A DNA stretch of 64,000 nucleotides from an uncultured Bacteroidales bacterium (lineage in GTDB: Bacteria; Bacteroidota; Bacteroidia; Bacteroidales; UBA932), in the NCBI GenBank assembly GCA_900321655.1, contig ONWU01000013.1, positions 1-64,000 of the forward strand, written 5' to 3'. Positions within the stretch are counted from its first letter, which is position 1. Each line of letters opens with the position of its first letter. Shown here piece after piece: positions 33,034 to 42,137 of the stretch. The notes under the pieces were generated by a model. That model had not been told where the DNA came from. It made no database searches and saw only the letters and a program-made list of their open reading frames with translations. The translations under genes were made by a program, and so were the position numbers.

Positions 33034-34398
33034 ATGGGTGCATTTCACGCATATGACATCAGAGGTGTCTGGGGAAAAGACTGGAACCTGGACATCGCAT
33101 ACAAAGTGGGATATTTTATCCCTGCTCTTCTGAAAACCAACAAAGTGCTGGTAGGCCGTGACTGCCGGGTATCTTCCCCGGAAATCCACGACGCCGTCAT
33201 CCGCGGCATCAACGATGCCGGAGCGGACGTTTACGACATCGGCCTCAGCTCCACCCCTATGGTCTATTTTGGCACGGCCAATTACGGCTTCGATGCCTCC
33301 GTGCAGATTACCGCCAGCCACAACCCGGCCGAATACAACGGCATGAAGGTGTCCACCACGGACGCCCAGGCCGTGGGATTCGATGCCGGTCTGGGCCAGA
33401 TCAAGGCCTGGATAGACGAAGGAAAACCCACTCTTGTAGCCGCCCTGCGGGGAGGCATCTTCCACAAGGAGATCATGGCCGATTACCTGGCCTTCATGCG
33501 CAAGTTCGTCAAGGACTACAGCAACCTGACCATCGCCATGGACCTTTCCAACGGCATGGCCAACCTCTTCGCCAAGGAAATTTTCGGCACCGGCAGTAAT
33601 ATTCATTACCTCTTCGATACCCTGGACGGCCGTTTCCCCAACCACGAGCCCAACCCGCTCATCGAGAAAAACTGCTTCCCCCTGGAAGAGAAGGTGAAGG
33701 AAGTGAAGGCCGATGCCGGCGTCATCTATGATGGAGACGCAGACCGCGTCATGTTCATCGACGAGCAGGGCCACTTCATTTCTCCGGACCTGATGATTGC
33801 CCTGATGGGCCGTTACTTTGTGGGAGAAAGGGGCCTGAAAGGCATCGTGCTGCAGGATATCCGTTCTTCCAAGGCCGTAGGGGAGTACCTGGCTCCCATG
33901 GGCTGCAAGATGGAAACCTGGAAGGTGGGCCGCGCTTTCGCCGCCAAAAAACTCCGTGAGATAGACGGTGTCTGGGGCGGGGAACTGGCCGGTCACTACT
34001 ATTTCCGGGACTTCTTCTACAGCGACAGCGGCCTGCTGGCCTCCATCATCCTCCTGAATATTGTCCAGGACCTCAAGGCCGAAGGGAAAACCCTCAGCCA
34101 GGCCATTGCAGAGATTGTCCGTTACAAGAACTCCGGAGAGATCAACTTCCGCCTGGAAGACAAGAAGGGCGCCATGGACGCCATCAAGGAGCATTTCATG
34201 TCGGCCGAGAAAGCCACGGCCTTCATGGACTTCGACGGCTACCGCGTAGAATTCCCGGAATGGTGGTTCAACATCCGTCCTTCCAATACGGAGCCGTACC
34301 TCCGCTTTATCTGCGAAGCCACTTCCGAGGCCCTGCTGCAAGAAAAGATAGCCGAAACCGAAAAGATTCTGACCAGCCGCTTCGGCGCCAAACGATAG
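33034..34398 (+). CDS. manB: Phosphomannomutase/phosphoglucomutase
   Basis: 454 residues of the alpha-D-phosphohexomutase family. Domains in order: AYDIRGVWG start, phosphoserine loop TASHNPAEYNGMK (about 94-106), magnesium loop DGDADRVMF (about 233-241), sugar-binding GELAGHYYFRDFFYSDSG (about 318-335), and phosphate-binding RPSNTEPYLRF. It interconverts hexose 6- and 1-phosphates for polysaccharide precursors. Choice between mannose and glucose is not fixed by these motifs, so the symbol is tentative. Confidence 0.93.
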   Translation: MGAFHAYDIRGVWGKDWNLDIAYKVGYFIPALLKTNKVLVGRDCRVSSPEIHDAVIRGINDAGADVYDIGLSSTPMVYFGTANYGFDASVQITASHNPAEYNGMKVSTTDAQAVGFDAGLGQIKAWIDEGKPTLVAALRGGIFHKEIMADYLAFMRKFVKDYSNLTIAMDLSNGMANLFAKEIFGTGSNIHYLFDTLDGRFPNHEPNPLIEKNCFPLEEKVKEVKADAGVIYDGDADRVMFIDEQGHFISPDLMIALMGRYFVGERGLKGIVLQDIRSSKAVGEYLAPMGCKMETWKVGRAFAAKKLREIDGVWGGELAGHYYFRDFFYSDSGLLASIILLNIVQDLKAEGKTLSQAIAEIVRYKNSGEINFRLEDKKGAMDAIKEHFMSAEKATAFMDFDGYRVEFPEWWFNIRPSNTEPYLRFICEATSEALLQEKIAETEKILTSRFGAKR

Positions 34399-34401
34399 CG
34401 A

Positions 34402-35442
34402 ATGAAAAGAATACTTTCCCTTTTCCTGTTAGCTGGTTTCAGCCTTTCCCTGGGGGCCCAGGAAGAAAGCCGGGAGGCCGATTCCCTGCGCCACTCTTTC
34501 GGCCGGCAGTCCCTTAAGTCCTTTACCCAGCGTGCTACGCCTTATGCAGACACGCTGGACACCGGCAACCCTGCCGTGAAAGTGGTCCTTTACAACAACG
34601 GTACCTACCGCTACGTGAAAGACCCCAGCCTGCTGGCGGCCCAGGACGTCTTCAGCGAATGCTGGGACACCCGTACCGTCAATCCCTACAAGGAAGAGCC
34701 GGAAGTGATTCCGGACCGCTTCTCCCTCTGGATTGTGGATACGCTGGACTCCTATGTCTGCCCCTATGTGGTGAAACCGCGCTCCCTGTACGGTTACCGG
34801 CACGGCCGCCGGCACCAGGGCATAGACCTTCCGTATCCCACCGGTACGCCCGTTCCCGCCGCTTTTGACGGCCGCGTGCGCATCTCGGATTACGTGGGGG
34901 GATACGGCAACCTGGTGGTGGTGCGCCACGCCAACGGCCTGGAAACCTTCTACGGCCACCTGTCCAAGCGCAACGTGGAGGCAGGGGACTGGGTAAGCGC
35001 CGGAGACATCATCGGCCTGGGCGGTTCTACCGGCCGCTCCACCGGCCCGCACCTGCATTTTGAAACCCGCTACAAGGGCGCTGCCTTCGACCCTTCCTGG
35101 CTCATAGACTTTGAGACGGGAACTCTCCGGCACCGCCTGCTGAGAATCCGCTCCTGGTACTTCAATCCCAACCAGCGTTATGTCCAGAGCATAGACGACG
35201 AGGACGAGATTTTCCGCACGGACGAGGAAGACCGCCTGCTGGCCGAACAGCAGGCCAAGAAGGAAGCCGCGGCCCGTGCCGCTGCCGAAGCGGCCGCCAT
35301 GCGCTATCACACCGTCCGCAGCGGAGACACCCTGTACAGCATAGCCCGCAAATACGGAACCTCCGTCAAGCACATCTGTCAGCTTAACGGCATCAAAGAG
35401 AACACCGTCCTGCGGGTGGGACGGCGTCTGAGGGTGCGGTAG
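34402..35442 (+). CDS. M23 metallopeptidase with C-terminal LysM
   Basis: 346 residues with a signal peptide (about 1-19). The M23 domain carries the zinc ligands HQGIDLP (about 139-145), YGHLSKR and HLHFETR. A Glu/Ala-rich helix leads to a LysM module (about 302-346: YHTVRSGDTLYSIARKYGTS). It is predicted to cut or modify peptidoglycan cross-links in the periplasm. It starts three bases after the mutase gene and converges on def. Confidence 0.93.
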   Translation: MKRILSLFLLAGFSLSLGAQEESREADSLRHSFGRQSLKSFTQRATPYADTLDTGNPAVKVVLYNNGTYRYVKDPSLLAAQDVFSECWDTRTVNPYKEEPEVIPDRFSLWIVDTLDSYVCPYVVKPRSLYGYRHGRRHQGIDLPYPTGTPVPAAFDGRVRISDYVGGYGNLVVVRHANGLETFYGHLSKRNVEAGDWVSAGDIIGLGGSTGRSTGPHLHFETRYKGAAFDPSWLIDFETGTLRHRLLRIRSWYFNPNQRYVQSIDDEDEIFRTDEEDRLLAEQQAKKEAAARAAAEAAAMRYHTVRSGDTLYSIARKYGTSVKHICQLNGIKENTVLRVGRRLRVR

Positions 35443-35997
35443 TTATTTCAGTTTGGAATTATAGTGCGGATGCACTTTTCCTTTGGAGATGTTCTGCAGC
35501 TTGCTGGAGAGCATCTTTTTTCGGATAGGGGCGGCGTGGTCCGTGAACAGGTCTCCGTCCAGGTGGGACATCTCGTGCTGGACCATCCGGCAGGCGAAGT
35601 TGTCAAACTCTTCGGTGACCTGCTTCAGGTCTTCGTCGTAGTAGCGTACCTTCATCGATTTGGGACGGACCACATCGCAGTAGATGCCGGGGATGGACAG
35701 GCAGCCCTCGGAATAGGTGACCTGCTCCTCGCTCTCCTGGAGGATCTCCGGATTGATGAGAGTACGGCGGAAGCCCTTCAGGTACGGATAGTTGTCCGAA
35801 ACTACGTCTCCGTCCACGATGACTACGCGCAGGCTCACCCCGATCTGCGGGGCGGCGAGGCCGCAGCCATCGGCCTTGACCAGGGTGTCCTTGAGGTCCT
35901 GCACCAGGGTGGCAATACCTTCTTTGTCTTTCAGATCGGCCTCCTGGGCCTTTTCGCGCAACACGGGTGCGCCGTACAGATAGATGGGCTTTATCAT
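35443..35997 (-). CDS. def: Peptide deformylase
   Basis: 184 residues. All three deformylase motifs are present: GLAAPQIG, EGCLSIPG and the zinc site QHEMSHLDG (more usually HExDH). It removes the formyl group from nascent proteins. Its start overlaps the ruvX stop by four bases. Confidence 0.96.
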   Translation of the reverse strand: MIKPIYLYGAPVLREKAQEADLKDKEGIATLVQDLKDTLVKADGCGLAAPQIGVSLRVVIVDGDVVSDNYPYLKGFRRTLINPEILQESEEQVTYSEGCLSIPGIYCDVVRPKSMKVRYYDEDLKQVTEEFDNFACRMVQHEMSHLDGDLFTDHAAPIRKKMLSSKLQNISKGKVHPHYNSKLK

Positions 35998-36485
35998 TTT
36001 CTTCTTCTTGTCTTGTTTTTGGACAGGCTGTCCGGGACGCTCAGGGGGTCTATGCTTCCCAGTCCTACGCTGCCGTTGCGGCGGTCCAGGAAGCCCTGCA
36101 GGATAAGGGCGGCCGATATGCGGTCTACGGATCCCTTCTCCCGGCGTTCGCTCTTTTTCATTCCGCCGTCAATCATTACCCGCTGGGCCAGCACGGAGGT
36201 GAAGCGTTCGTCTTCCAGGTGGACGGGCACCTCGGGGAAGGCGGTTTTGAGCTTTCCGAGGAAGACGTCCACATCGGCCTGAGCCTCAGAGGGTTCCCCG
36301 TTCATGTTTACCGGATACCCCACTACAAACGCAAGGATTCTCTCCGCTGTGGCGTATTTTTTGAGATAATCTATTAACTTTGTAGAATCAATTGTATCCA
36401 GGGCAGAGGCAAAGATTCCCAGAGGGTCGCTGGTGGCAACTCCCGTTCGTTTGCGTCCGTAATCTATGCCGATGAATCTGTCCAT
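35994..36485 (-). CDS. ruvX: Holliday-junction resolvase-like YqgF/RuvX
   Basis: 163 residues starting MDRFIGIDYGRKRTGVA. The RNase H-like fold shows catalytic Asp in IGIDYG, Glu in LEDERFTS, and VDRISAALILQGFLD. The family is implicated in pre-16S rRNA 5'-end processing. ATG 36485 is chosen over 36497 because the longer start lies within the -7 box. The C-terminus (KNKTRRRK) is a basic tail. Confidence 0.92.
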   Translation of the reverse strand: MDRFIGIDYGRKRTGVATSDPLGIFASALDTIDSTKLIDYLKKYATAERILAFVVGYPVNMNGEPSEAQADVDVFLGKLKTAFPEVPVHLEDERFTSVLAQRVMIDGGMKKSERREKGSVDRISAALILQGFLDRRNGSVGLGSIDPLSVPDSLSKNKTRRRK

Positions 36486-36494
36486 TACAATATG

Positions 36495-36502
36495 CAAAGG
36501 TA
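36495..36502 (-). promoter_or_regulatory. -7 box for ruvX-def
   Basis: TACCTTTG on the - strand. A start site about seven bases later would leave only a few untranslated bases before ATG 36485. Confidence 0.65.
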
Positions 36503-36511
36503 AGCATTTTT

Positions 36512-37357
36512 ATGGAGAAAACAGATAATAAGAAGTCACGTACATACCGTCTGGCCCTGATTGACGCCGTCTCGCACGAGCGTTTGTGGAGCGTCCGCTT
36601 CACCCGCCCCATCTTTATAGGAGCCCTGGTTTCGGGCATAGTGGTAGCTATGGTGGCTTTCTATGCGCTGGTGGCCTATACCCCGCTGAGAACCTTCATT
36701 CCCGGATATCCCAGTGCCCAGACGCGCCGCCAGGCCGTGCACAATGCCCAGAAGATAGATTCCCTGGAGATGCGCCTGCTGCAGTGGGAACTGTATTCGG
36801 AGAACCTCCGCCGCATCGTGGCGGGAGAAACGCCCATCAAGGTGGACAGCGTGATGCTGGGATCCAGCGGCAGCCGGGATGTGACGGATGAGCAGTACTA
36901 TGCCATCCGGGATTCCCTCCTGAGGGCGGATGTCCTTACCCAGGAGCAGTTCAACGTGAGCGATTCGCCCAGAAAGAACCTGCCGATGGAGGCTTTGTCC
37001 TTCTTCCCGCCTGTCAAGGGCGTGGTGTCGGAAGGCTTCGAAAGAACCCTGCATCCGTACATAGACATTACGGCCCCGGCCGGCAGCATGGTAACGGCCG
37101 TCCTGGACGGTACCGTGGTGCACACCTCCTGGGATTCTGAAGAAGGATACCTCATCGTGGTACAGCACGCCGGAGACATCCTTTCCATCTACAAGCACAA
37201 CCAGAAACTCCTCCGTGCCCCCTCGGACGTCGTGAAGGCCGGAACGCCCATCGGCCTGGTGGCAGAATCGGCCTCCCTCACCAAGGGTAACCACCTCCAT
37301 TTCGAGCTCTGGTACGAAGGCCAGCCCATGGATCCCACCCAGTTTATTAATTTCTGA
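36512..37357 (+). CDS. Membrane-anchored M23 metallopeptidase
   Basis: 281 residues. A cytoplasmic basic start (DNKKSRTYR) leads to one membrane helix (about 33-55) and a coiled-coil stretch (about 70-105). The M23/LytM domain has HPYIDITAP (HxxxD, about 182-190) and HLHFELWYEG near the C-terminus. Both zinc-ligand motifs are kept, so activity is plausible. Probable role in cell-wall remodelling. Its stop overlaps the dxr start. Confidence 0.9.
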   Translation: MEKTDNKKSRTYRLALIDAVSHERLWSVRFTRPIFIGALVSGIVVAMVAFYALVAYTPLRTFIPGYPSAQTRRQAVHNAQKIDSLEMRLLQWELYSENLRRIVAGETPIKVDSVMLGSSGSRDVTDEQYYAIRDSLLRADVLTQEQFNVSDSPRKNLPMEALSFFPPVKGVVSEGFERTLHPYIDITAPAGSMVTAVLDGTVVHTSWDSEEGYLIVVQHAGDILSIYKHNQKLLRAPSDVVKAGTPIGLVAESASLTKGNHLHFELWYEGQPMDPTQFINF

Positions 37358-38505
37358 TGAAAAGAGTAGCCCTTCTCGGTTCCACCGGTTCCATTGGAAC
37401 GCAGACGCTGGACGTCGTGCGCCAGCACCCGGACAAGTTCTGTGTAGATATGATATCGGCCAACAGCAGTGCGGATCTGCTCATTGAGCAGGCCCGCACC
37501 TTCCATGTGCCGCACGTGGTCATCTGCCATCCGGATAAATACCTTCAGGTGAAAGAGGCGCTCCCGGGCGTGGATGTGCAGCTGGGAATAGAGGCCGCGT
37601 GCCAGCTGGTACAGGCCCCCGAGGTGGATGTGGTCGTGGCTGCGATGGTAGGTTTTAGTGGCCTCAGGCCCACGCTTTCCGCTATCCGCGCCGGCAAGAC
37701 CATCGCCCTGGCCAACAAGGAAACCCTGGTGGCGGCCGGTTCGCTGGTGATGGGGGAAGCCGCCCGTTGCAAGGCCCCCATTTACCCCGTGGATTCGGAG
37801 CATTCGGCCATTTTCCAGTGTCTGCTGGGGGCCGATGGAAACCCTCTCCGCCAGATCCATCTGACGGCTTCCGGCGGGCCTTTCCGTACCTGGGACAAGG
37901 AGAAAATAGCAGGGGCCACCAAGGCCCAGGCGCTGAAGCATCCCAACTGGGATATGGGCGCCAAGATCACCATAGATTCCGCTACCATGATGAACAAGGG
38001 TTTCGAGGTCATCGAGGCCAAGTGGCTCTTCGGCGTGGAGGCCGACCGCATCCACGTGGTGGTGCACCCGGAATCCGTCATCCACTCCATGGTGGAGTTT
38101 GAGGACGGCGCCGTGATGGCCCAGCTGGGCTGTCCGGATATGCGCCTTCCCATCGCCCTGGCGCTGGCGTATCCCACCCGCCTTCCGCTGGAAGGGAAGA
38201 GACTGGATTTCAGCACCCTGGGCGCCCTTACGTTCTTTGAACCGGACCGGGAGAAGTTCCCCTGCCTGCAGCTGGCCTTCGACGCCATCGGCCGGGGCGG
38301 CAACATCCCCTGCGCCATGAACGCCGCCAACGAGGCTGCCGTAGCGGCCTACTTGAAAGACAGGATCCGTTTCTATGATATCCCGGAGGTTATCGCTTCC
38401 GTTATGGAAGATACCGCCTTTGTGGCGCAGCCTTCCCTGGAAGATATCTTCGCCACCCATGAACAGGCCTTCGGCCAGGCACAAAGGAGGATATCGGCCC
38501 TATGA
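37357..38505 (+). CDS. dxr: 1-deoxy-D-xylulose 5-phosphate reductoisomerase
   Basis: 382 residues. NADPH-binding LLGSTGSIGTQTLDV is at about 5-19. The active site includes ANKETLVAAG and PVDSEHSAIFQCL, with ASGGPFRTW and HPNWDMGAKITIDSATMMNK after it. It is the second enzyme of the MEP isoprenoid pathway. Genes for M23 peptidase, dxr, rseP and DUF4837 overlap or abut each other as one operon. Confidence 0.97.
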   Translation: MKRVALLGSTGSIGTQTLDVVRQHPDKFCVDMISANSSADLLIEQARTFHVPHVVICHPDKYLQVKEALPGVDVQLGIEAACQLVQAPEVDVVVAAMVGFSGLRPTLSAIRAGKTIALANKETLVAAGSLVMGEAARCKAPIYPVDSEHSAIFQCLLGADGNPLRQIHLTASGGPFRTWDKEKIAGATKAQALKHPNWDMGAKITIDSATMMNKGFEVIEAKWLFGVEADRIHVVVHPESVIHSMVEFEDGAVMAQLGCPDMRLPIALALAYPTRLPLEGKRLDFSTLGALTFFEPDREKFPCLQLAFDAIGRGGNIPCAMNAANEAAVAAYLKDRIRFYDIPEVIASVMEDTAFVAQPSLEDIFATHEQAFGQAQRRISAL

Positions 38506-39803
38506 TGATGGTTCTCGTGAAAACCCTCCAGGTGATCCTGGCCCTGTCCGTCCTCATCCTCATCCACGAGGCCGGGCATTTTCTCTGGGCGCGCCTTTTC
38601 CATATCAAGGTGGACAAGTTTTTCCTCTTTTTCGATGTGGGCGGGGTCAAGCTCTTTTCCAAGAAGATAGGAGATACGGAGTACGGTATCGGCTGGCTGC
38701 CCCTCGGCGGCTATTGCAAGATTGCCGGCATGGTGGACGAGTCCATGGACACGGAGCAGCTGAAAAAGGACCCTCAGCCCTGGGAGTTCCGCTCTAAACC
38801 GGCCTGGCAGCGCCTTTTGGTGATGTCCGGCGGCGTGCTCAACAACTTCCTGCTGGCCATCGTCCTTTTCTGCGCCATCCTGGGCATCTGGGGAGACAAT
38901 TACATCCCCAACGACAGCCCGCTGTACGTGAATGAACTGGGAGAGGAGCTGGGCTTCCGCACGGGAGACCGCATCCTCCGCTACGACGACTATACCCCCA
39001 CGGATTTCCTGAATCTCCAGGCCGATCTGGCCCGCCGCCAGGTGCAGCAGGTGCAGGTGCTCAGAGGTACGGATACCCTTACCCTCTATATGGACCAGTC
39101 CATGATGGGGGCTGTGGTGAATACCCCGGGCATGTTTGATATAGCCCTTCCCTTTGTGATAGACAGCGTGATGGTCACTTCTCCCAATGTGGGCGCAGGC
39201 CTCAGGAGGGGAGACCGGATCGTGGCGGTGGACGGCATTCCTTCCCCGTATCTGCAGGATGCGCAGAAAGTGCTCCGGGCCCATCCCGGAGAGCGCCTTC
39301 CCGTTACGCTGGTGAGGGCTTCGGATACCCTGTCCCTGGCCCTTCAGGTAGATTCTCTGGGCCTGCTGGGCGTTTACCCCCGCAATATTGCCATAGAACA
39401 CAGGGATTACAATCTGGCGCAGTGCATTCCTGCGGGCTGCTCCCTGGCCTGGGACACGGTGACGGGCTACCTGAGAGACCTCCGGCTGGTGGCCACTCCT
39501 TCCACCGGGGCATACAAGTCCGTGGGCAGTTTCGTCGCCATCGGCCAGGTGTTCCCTTCCAGCTGGAACTGGCACCAGTTCCTCTATATTCTGGCGCTTC
39601 TGTCCATTATGCTGGGCGTGATGAACCTTCTTCCCATTCCCGCCCTGGACGGAGGCCATATCGTCTTCTGCCTCTATGAGATGATTACGGGCAAAAAGCC
39701 CGGTGATCGTTTCCTTATGGTGGCCCAAATGATAGGAATGGCACTGTTATTGCTGCTAATGATGCTGGCATTTGGAAACGATATCGCCAGAATAATTCAT
39801 TGA
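38502..39803 (+). CDS. rseP: Site-2 intramembrane metalloprotease RseP
   Basis: 433 residues. The zinc motif HEAGH is at about 22-26 in the first membrane helix, a PDZ region spans about 125-280, and the third zinc ligand lies in PALDGGHIVF near the C-terminus. About four membrane helices. M50B proteases cut single-pass regulators such as anti-sigma factors and remnant signal peptides. It overlaps dxr by four bases. Confidence 0.95.
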   Translation: MMMVLVKTLQVILALSVLILIHEAGHFLWARLFHIKVDKFFLFFDVGGVKLFSKKIGDTEYGIGWLPLGGYCKIAGMVDESMDTEQLKKDPQPWEFRSKPAWQRLLVMSGGVLNNFLLAIVLFCAILGIWGDNYIPNDSPLYVNELGEELGFRTGDRILRYDDYTPTDFLNLQADLARRQVQQVQVLRGTDTLTLYMDQSMMGAVVNTPGMFDIALPFVIDSVMVTSPNVGAGLRRGDRIVAVDGIPSPYLQDAQKVLRAHPGERLPVTLVRASDTLSLALQVDSLGLLGVYPRNIAIEHRDYNLAQCIPAGCSLAWDTVTGYLRDLRLVATPSTGAYKSVGSFVAIGQVFPSSWNWHQFLYILALLSIMLGVMNLLPIPALDGGHIVFCLYEMITGKKPGDRFLMVAQMIGMALLLLLMMLAFGNDIARIIH

Positions 39804-39805
39804 CT

Positions 39806-40819
39806 ATGAAACATATCTCAAGACTAATGGCCCTGGTGGCCTGCGGCCTGGCCTTGATGGGCTGCAAAAGCGGGAACAAGAAAAGCCTCCTTCCCAATGT
39901 AAGCGGTAAAGCCGGCGAAGTGCTGGTAGTAATTGAACGGGAACAGTGGGAGGGCAACCTGGGCGTAGCCATTCGCGAAGCCTTGGCCATGGACACTCCT
40001 TACCTGGCTCAGAAAGAGCCCCTTTTCGTCCTTTCCAATGTGCCTGCAGGCAGTTTCAACGCCATGTTCAAGGTGCACAGGAACCTCCTGATGATCAACA
40101 TCAATCCCCAGAACCAGAGCAACGGGGTGGTGTACAAGAACAACATCTGGGCGCAGCCCCAGGCGGTGGTGCAGATCAACGCGGCGGATGCGGACGAAGC
40201 CCTGGCCCTTTTCTCGGCCGCCAGCGACACCATCGCGGAGTTCTTCGAACAGAGCGAAAGAGACCGCATTATTGCTAATGCCAAGCTTTATGAGGAAAGC
40301 GCCCTGCAGGAACCTATGAGAAATGTAACCGGCGGCATCATCCATTTCCCCAGCGGCTACCGCTGCCGTAAGTTCACGGAGGATTTTGTCTGGATGGCCG
40401 ATGAAAAGCAGTACGTCCAGCAGTATGTGATGGCATACCGCTATCCCGTCCCCACGGAGGGAGAAGTCTTCTCCATAGAGAATATCATCGCCACCCGCAA
40501 CCATATCATGCAGGAAAACGTGCCGGGTATGTTTGAAGGCTCCTACATGACCACTTCCACTGCCGAGGAACCCACTACCCGTTCCCTCCGCTATAAGGGA
40601 AGGGACTTTATGGAAACCCGCGGTTTCTGGGAAGTGCACGGAGACTTTATGGGTGGTCCCTTCGTTTCCCACTCCTTCTACAGCCCGGACGGAAAGGAAA
40701 TCATTGTGCTGGAGGCCTTTGTGTTTGCACCCAGATATGACAAGCGCCAGTACCTCCGCCAGGTGGAAGCCCTGCTCTATTCTTTTGAGTGGAATAGTCC
40801 TCAAAAAGATGAAAAATAA
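39806..40819 (+). CDS. DUF4837 lipoprotein
   Basis: 337 residues from ATG 39806 (a TTG two codons earlier overlaps the rseP stop). Lipoprotein signal ending in ALMGC. The body matches the DUF4837 pattern: [30 protein letters not shown], and [20 protein letters not shown]. The family is Bacteroidetes-specific, of unknown function, and commonly follows rseP. Last gene of the operon; the tRNA-Glu promoter begins within two bases of its stop. Confidence 0.88.
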   Translation: MKHISRLMALVACGLALMGCKSGNKKSLLPNVSGKAGEVLVVIEREQWEGNLGVAIREALAMDTPYLAQKEPLFVLSNVPAGSFNAMFKVHRNLLMININPQNQSNGVVYKNNIWAQPQAVVQINAADADEALALFSAASDTIAEFFEQSERDRIIANAKLYEESALQEPMRNVTGGIIHFPSGYRCRKFTEDFVWMADEKQYVQQYVMAYRYPVPTEGEVFSIENIIATRNHIMQENVPGMFEGSYMTTSTAEEPTTRSLRYKGRDFMETRGFWEVHGDFMGGPFVSHSFYSPDGKEIIVLEAFVFAPRYDKRQYLRQVEALLYSFEWNSPQKDEK

Positions 40820-40820
40820 T

Positions 40821-40851
40821 TTTGCTTGGTAAGAAAAATTTCTTACCTTTG
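40821..40851 (+). promoter_or_regulatory. Promoter of tRNA-Glu
   Basis: TTTG (40821-40824) and TACCTTTG (40844-40851) are 19 bases apart, an exact consensus. The tRNA begins 13 bases after the box. Confidence 0.85.
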
Positions 40852-40864
40852 CAGTCCCAAGTTT

Positions 40865-40936
40865 GGTGGGTTCGTATAACGGTTAGTACTCGGGATTTTC
40901 ATTCCCGCAATAGGAGTTCGATTCTCCTACCCACTA
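40865..40936 (+). tRNA. tRNA-Glu (anticodon TTC)
   Basis: Acceptor arms GGTGGGT and ACCCACT pair with one terminal G-T. The anticodon arm is CGGGA-TTTTCAT-TCCCG with TTC in the loop, and the T arm AGGAG-TTCGATT-CTCCT. Discriminator A at 40936; no encoded CCA. The S20 coding fragment begins at the tRNA's last base. Confidence 0.95.
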
Positions 40937-41121
40937 CTGCAAAAACTACGAGGAACGCCATCCGCGACCTCCGCAACACAACCGACAAGGCAGCAGCCCA
41001 GGAGAACGCTCCCAAGGTCTACGCAATGATCGACAAACTGGCCAAGATCGGAGTTATCCACAAGAACAAGGCTTCGAACCTTAAGAGTGGTCTTGCCGTT
41101 TACATTAACAAGCTCGCCTAA
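40936..41121 (+). pseudogene. rpsT: 5'-truncated ribosomal protein S20 gene fused to tRNA-Glu
   Basis: Sixty-one codons match the S20 C-terminal two thirds: [55 protein letters not shown] normal Bacteroidetes S20 has about 84 residues, so roughly the first 24, including the basic MANHKSS-type rRNA-binding start, are missing. Their place is taken by tRNA-Glu. No ATG, GTG or TTG in frame lies between the promoter start site and the homologous part; the first Met is in YAMIDKL. Either a deletion joined tRNA-Glu to codon 25 or so, or the assembly is wrong here. Confidence 0.85.
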
Positions 41122-41134
41122 GGGCTTGTTTTTT
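41107..41134 (+). terminator. Terminator spanning the rpsT stop codon
   Basis: AACAAGC (41107-41113) pairs with GCTTGTT (41124-41130) and runs into Ts. The TAA stop lies in the loop. tRNA-Pro begins nine bases after the T run with no promoter between, so some read-through is expected. Confidence 0.7.
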
Positions 41135-41143
41135 ATCTAGAGA

Positions 41144-41216
41144 CGGGATGTAGCGCAGTTGGTAGCGCACTACGTTCGGGACGTAGGGGTCGCTCGTTCG
41201 AGTCGAGTCATCCCGA
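41144..41216 (+). tRNA. tRNA-Pro (anticodon CGG)
   Basis: Acceptor CGGGATG/CATCCCG, discriminator A, no CCA. The anticodon arm CTACG-TTCGGGA-CGTAG places CGG at positions 34-36. The T arm is GCTCG-TTCGAGT-CGAGT. Confidence 0.93.
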
Positions 41217-41256
41217 CACAAAAAAGCCAGGCTGAAAGGTCTGGCTCTTTTTGTGT
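41215..41256. terminator. Bidirectional terminator
   Basis: A near-perfect palindrome with core arms GCCAG and CTGGC flanked by A and T tracts and by GACACA/TGTGTC. It separates tRNA-Pro (+) from the convergent DUF4249 gene (-). Confidence 0.82.
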
Positions 41257-41270
41257 CTGAATCTGTCCGT

Positions 41271-42137
41271 CTATTGGGCGGTACCCGGCTCCAAGTATTC
41301 GTTAGGGTCATGGACGGTGAAATTCACCACCTTGTCTACGCCATAACCGGCCCAGTAGCCCATAGCCCCCTTCATACCGTTGGACATATCGTGCTCGTAG
41401 AACATATTGAACATATTGCCGGCCAGGGAGACCTCAAAGTTGTTCCAGTATTCGTAGATGCTTCTGTCTGTTGAACACAGTTTGATTTCTATCTCATCTC
41501 CCACGTGGATATTACCCCAGTAGATATAGTCCAGCAGCCTCTGGGTGCTGAACAGCTGGATCTCTGTGTATCCGTCCAGAACGTCGTCGCACAGGCTGGT
41601 AAAGGCCGAAGGGTGGAAGTGGGTGTCCTTCCCCTTGGTGCGGGTGAAAATCTTGTAATTGTTGCCTTTCAGGGGAGGGTCTGTGAAACCCACCTTGAGG
41701 ATGGCCAGGGAATCCTTGACGGAAAGGACATATACCCTGTCGATGGGAACGGGCTCCGGAATGGTGGTCTGGGCTTCGGCCACATAGTCCTTGTACTCCA
41801 CCTTCAGGGAGTAGGATTTGCCCACTTCTCCCACCATCTTCTTGGATGTGAAGATAAAAGGAGGAAAGTACCGGCTGTCCGCTACTCCGGTAAGGATCTC
41901 AGTGGTCTCTCCGTCCGAAATGGTTACCTTGGCCCATTTGGCCAGGTGGTCTACAATGTCCTTGGCGTCGAGGACTGTTTCGGAAGAAATGCCGATGGAT
42001 TCCGAAACCATCACCACCGGGCGGGCTCCGTTCTCAATCCATCCTTCCACCACCAGCACGGAATCTCCCGGCTGCTCCGTTTTGGCGCAGGCAGAAAGGG
42101 TCAGGGCCAGTGCTATGCTATATAGAGTCTTTTTCAT
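41271..42137 (-). CDS. DUF4249 lipoprotein, partner of the TonB-dependent receptor
   Basis: 288 residues with a lipobox ending at Cys17 (LTLSAC). VLVVEGWIENGARPVVMVSES and the Ig-like strands fit DUF4249, a Bacteroidetes surface lipoprotein family normally encoded beside a TonB-dependent receptor. Start and receptor stop overlap (TGATG). It probably caps or feeds the receptor; ligand unknown. Confidence 0.82.
   Translation of the reverse strand: MKKTLYSIALALTLSACAKTEQPGDSVLVVEGWIENGARPVVMVSESIGISSETVLDAKDIVDHLAKWAKVTISDGETTEILTGVADSRYFPPFIFTSKKMVGEVGKSYSLKVEYKDYVAEAQTTIPEPVPIDRVYVLSVKDSLAILKVGFTDPPLKGNNYKIFTRTKGKDTHFHPSAFTSLCDDVLDGYTEIQLFSTQRLLDYIYWGNIHVGDEIEIKLCSTDRSIYEYWNNFEVSLAGNMFNMFYEHDMSNGMKGAMGYWAGYGVDKVVNFTVHDPNEYLEPGTAQ

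Noticed and set aside
40822..40935. Reading frame joining tRNA-Glu to the S20 fragment from TTG 40822
   Set aside because: The TTG is part of the tRNA promoter, upstream of the transcription start; the peptide would be translated tRNA.
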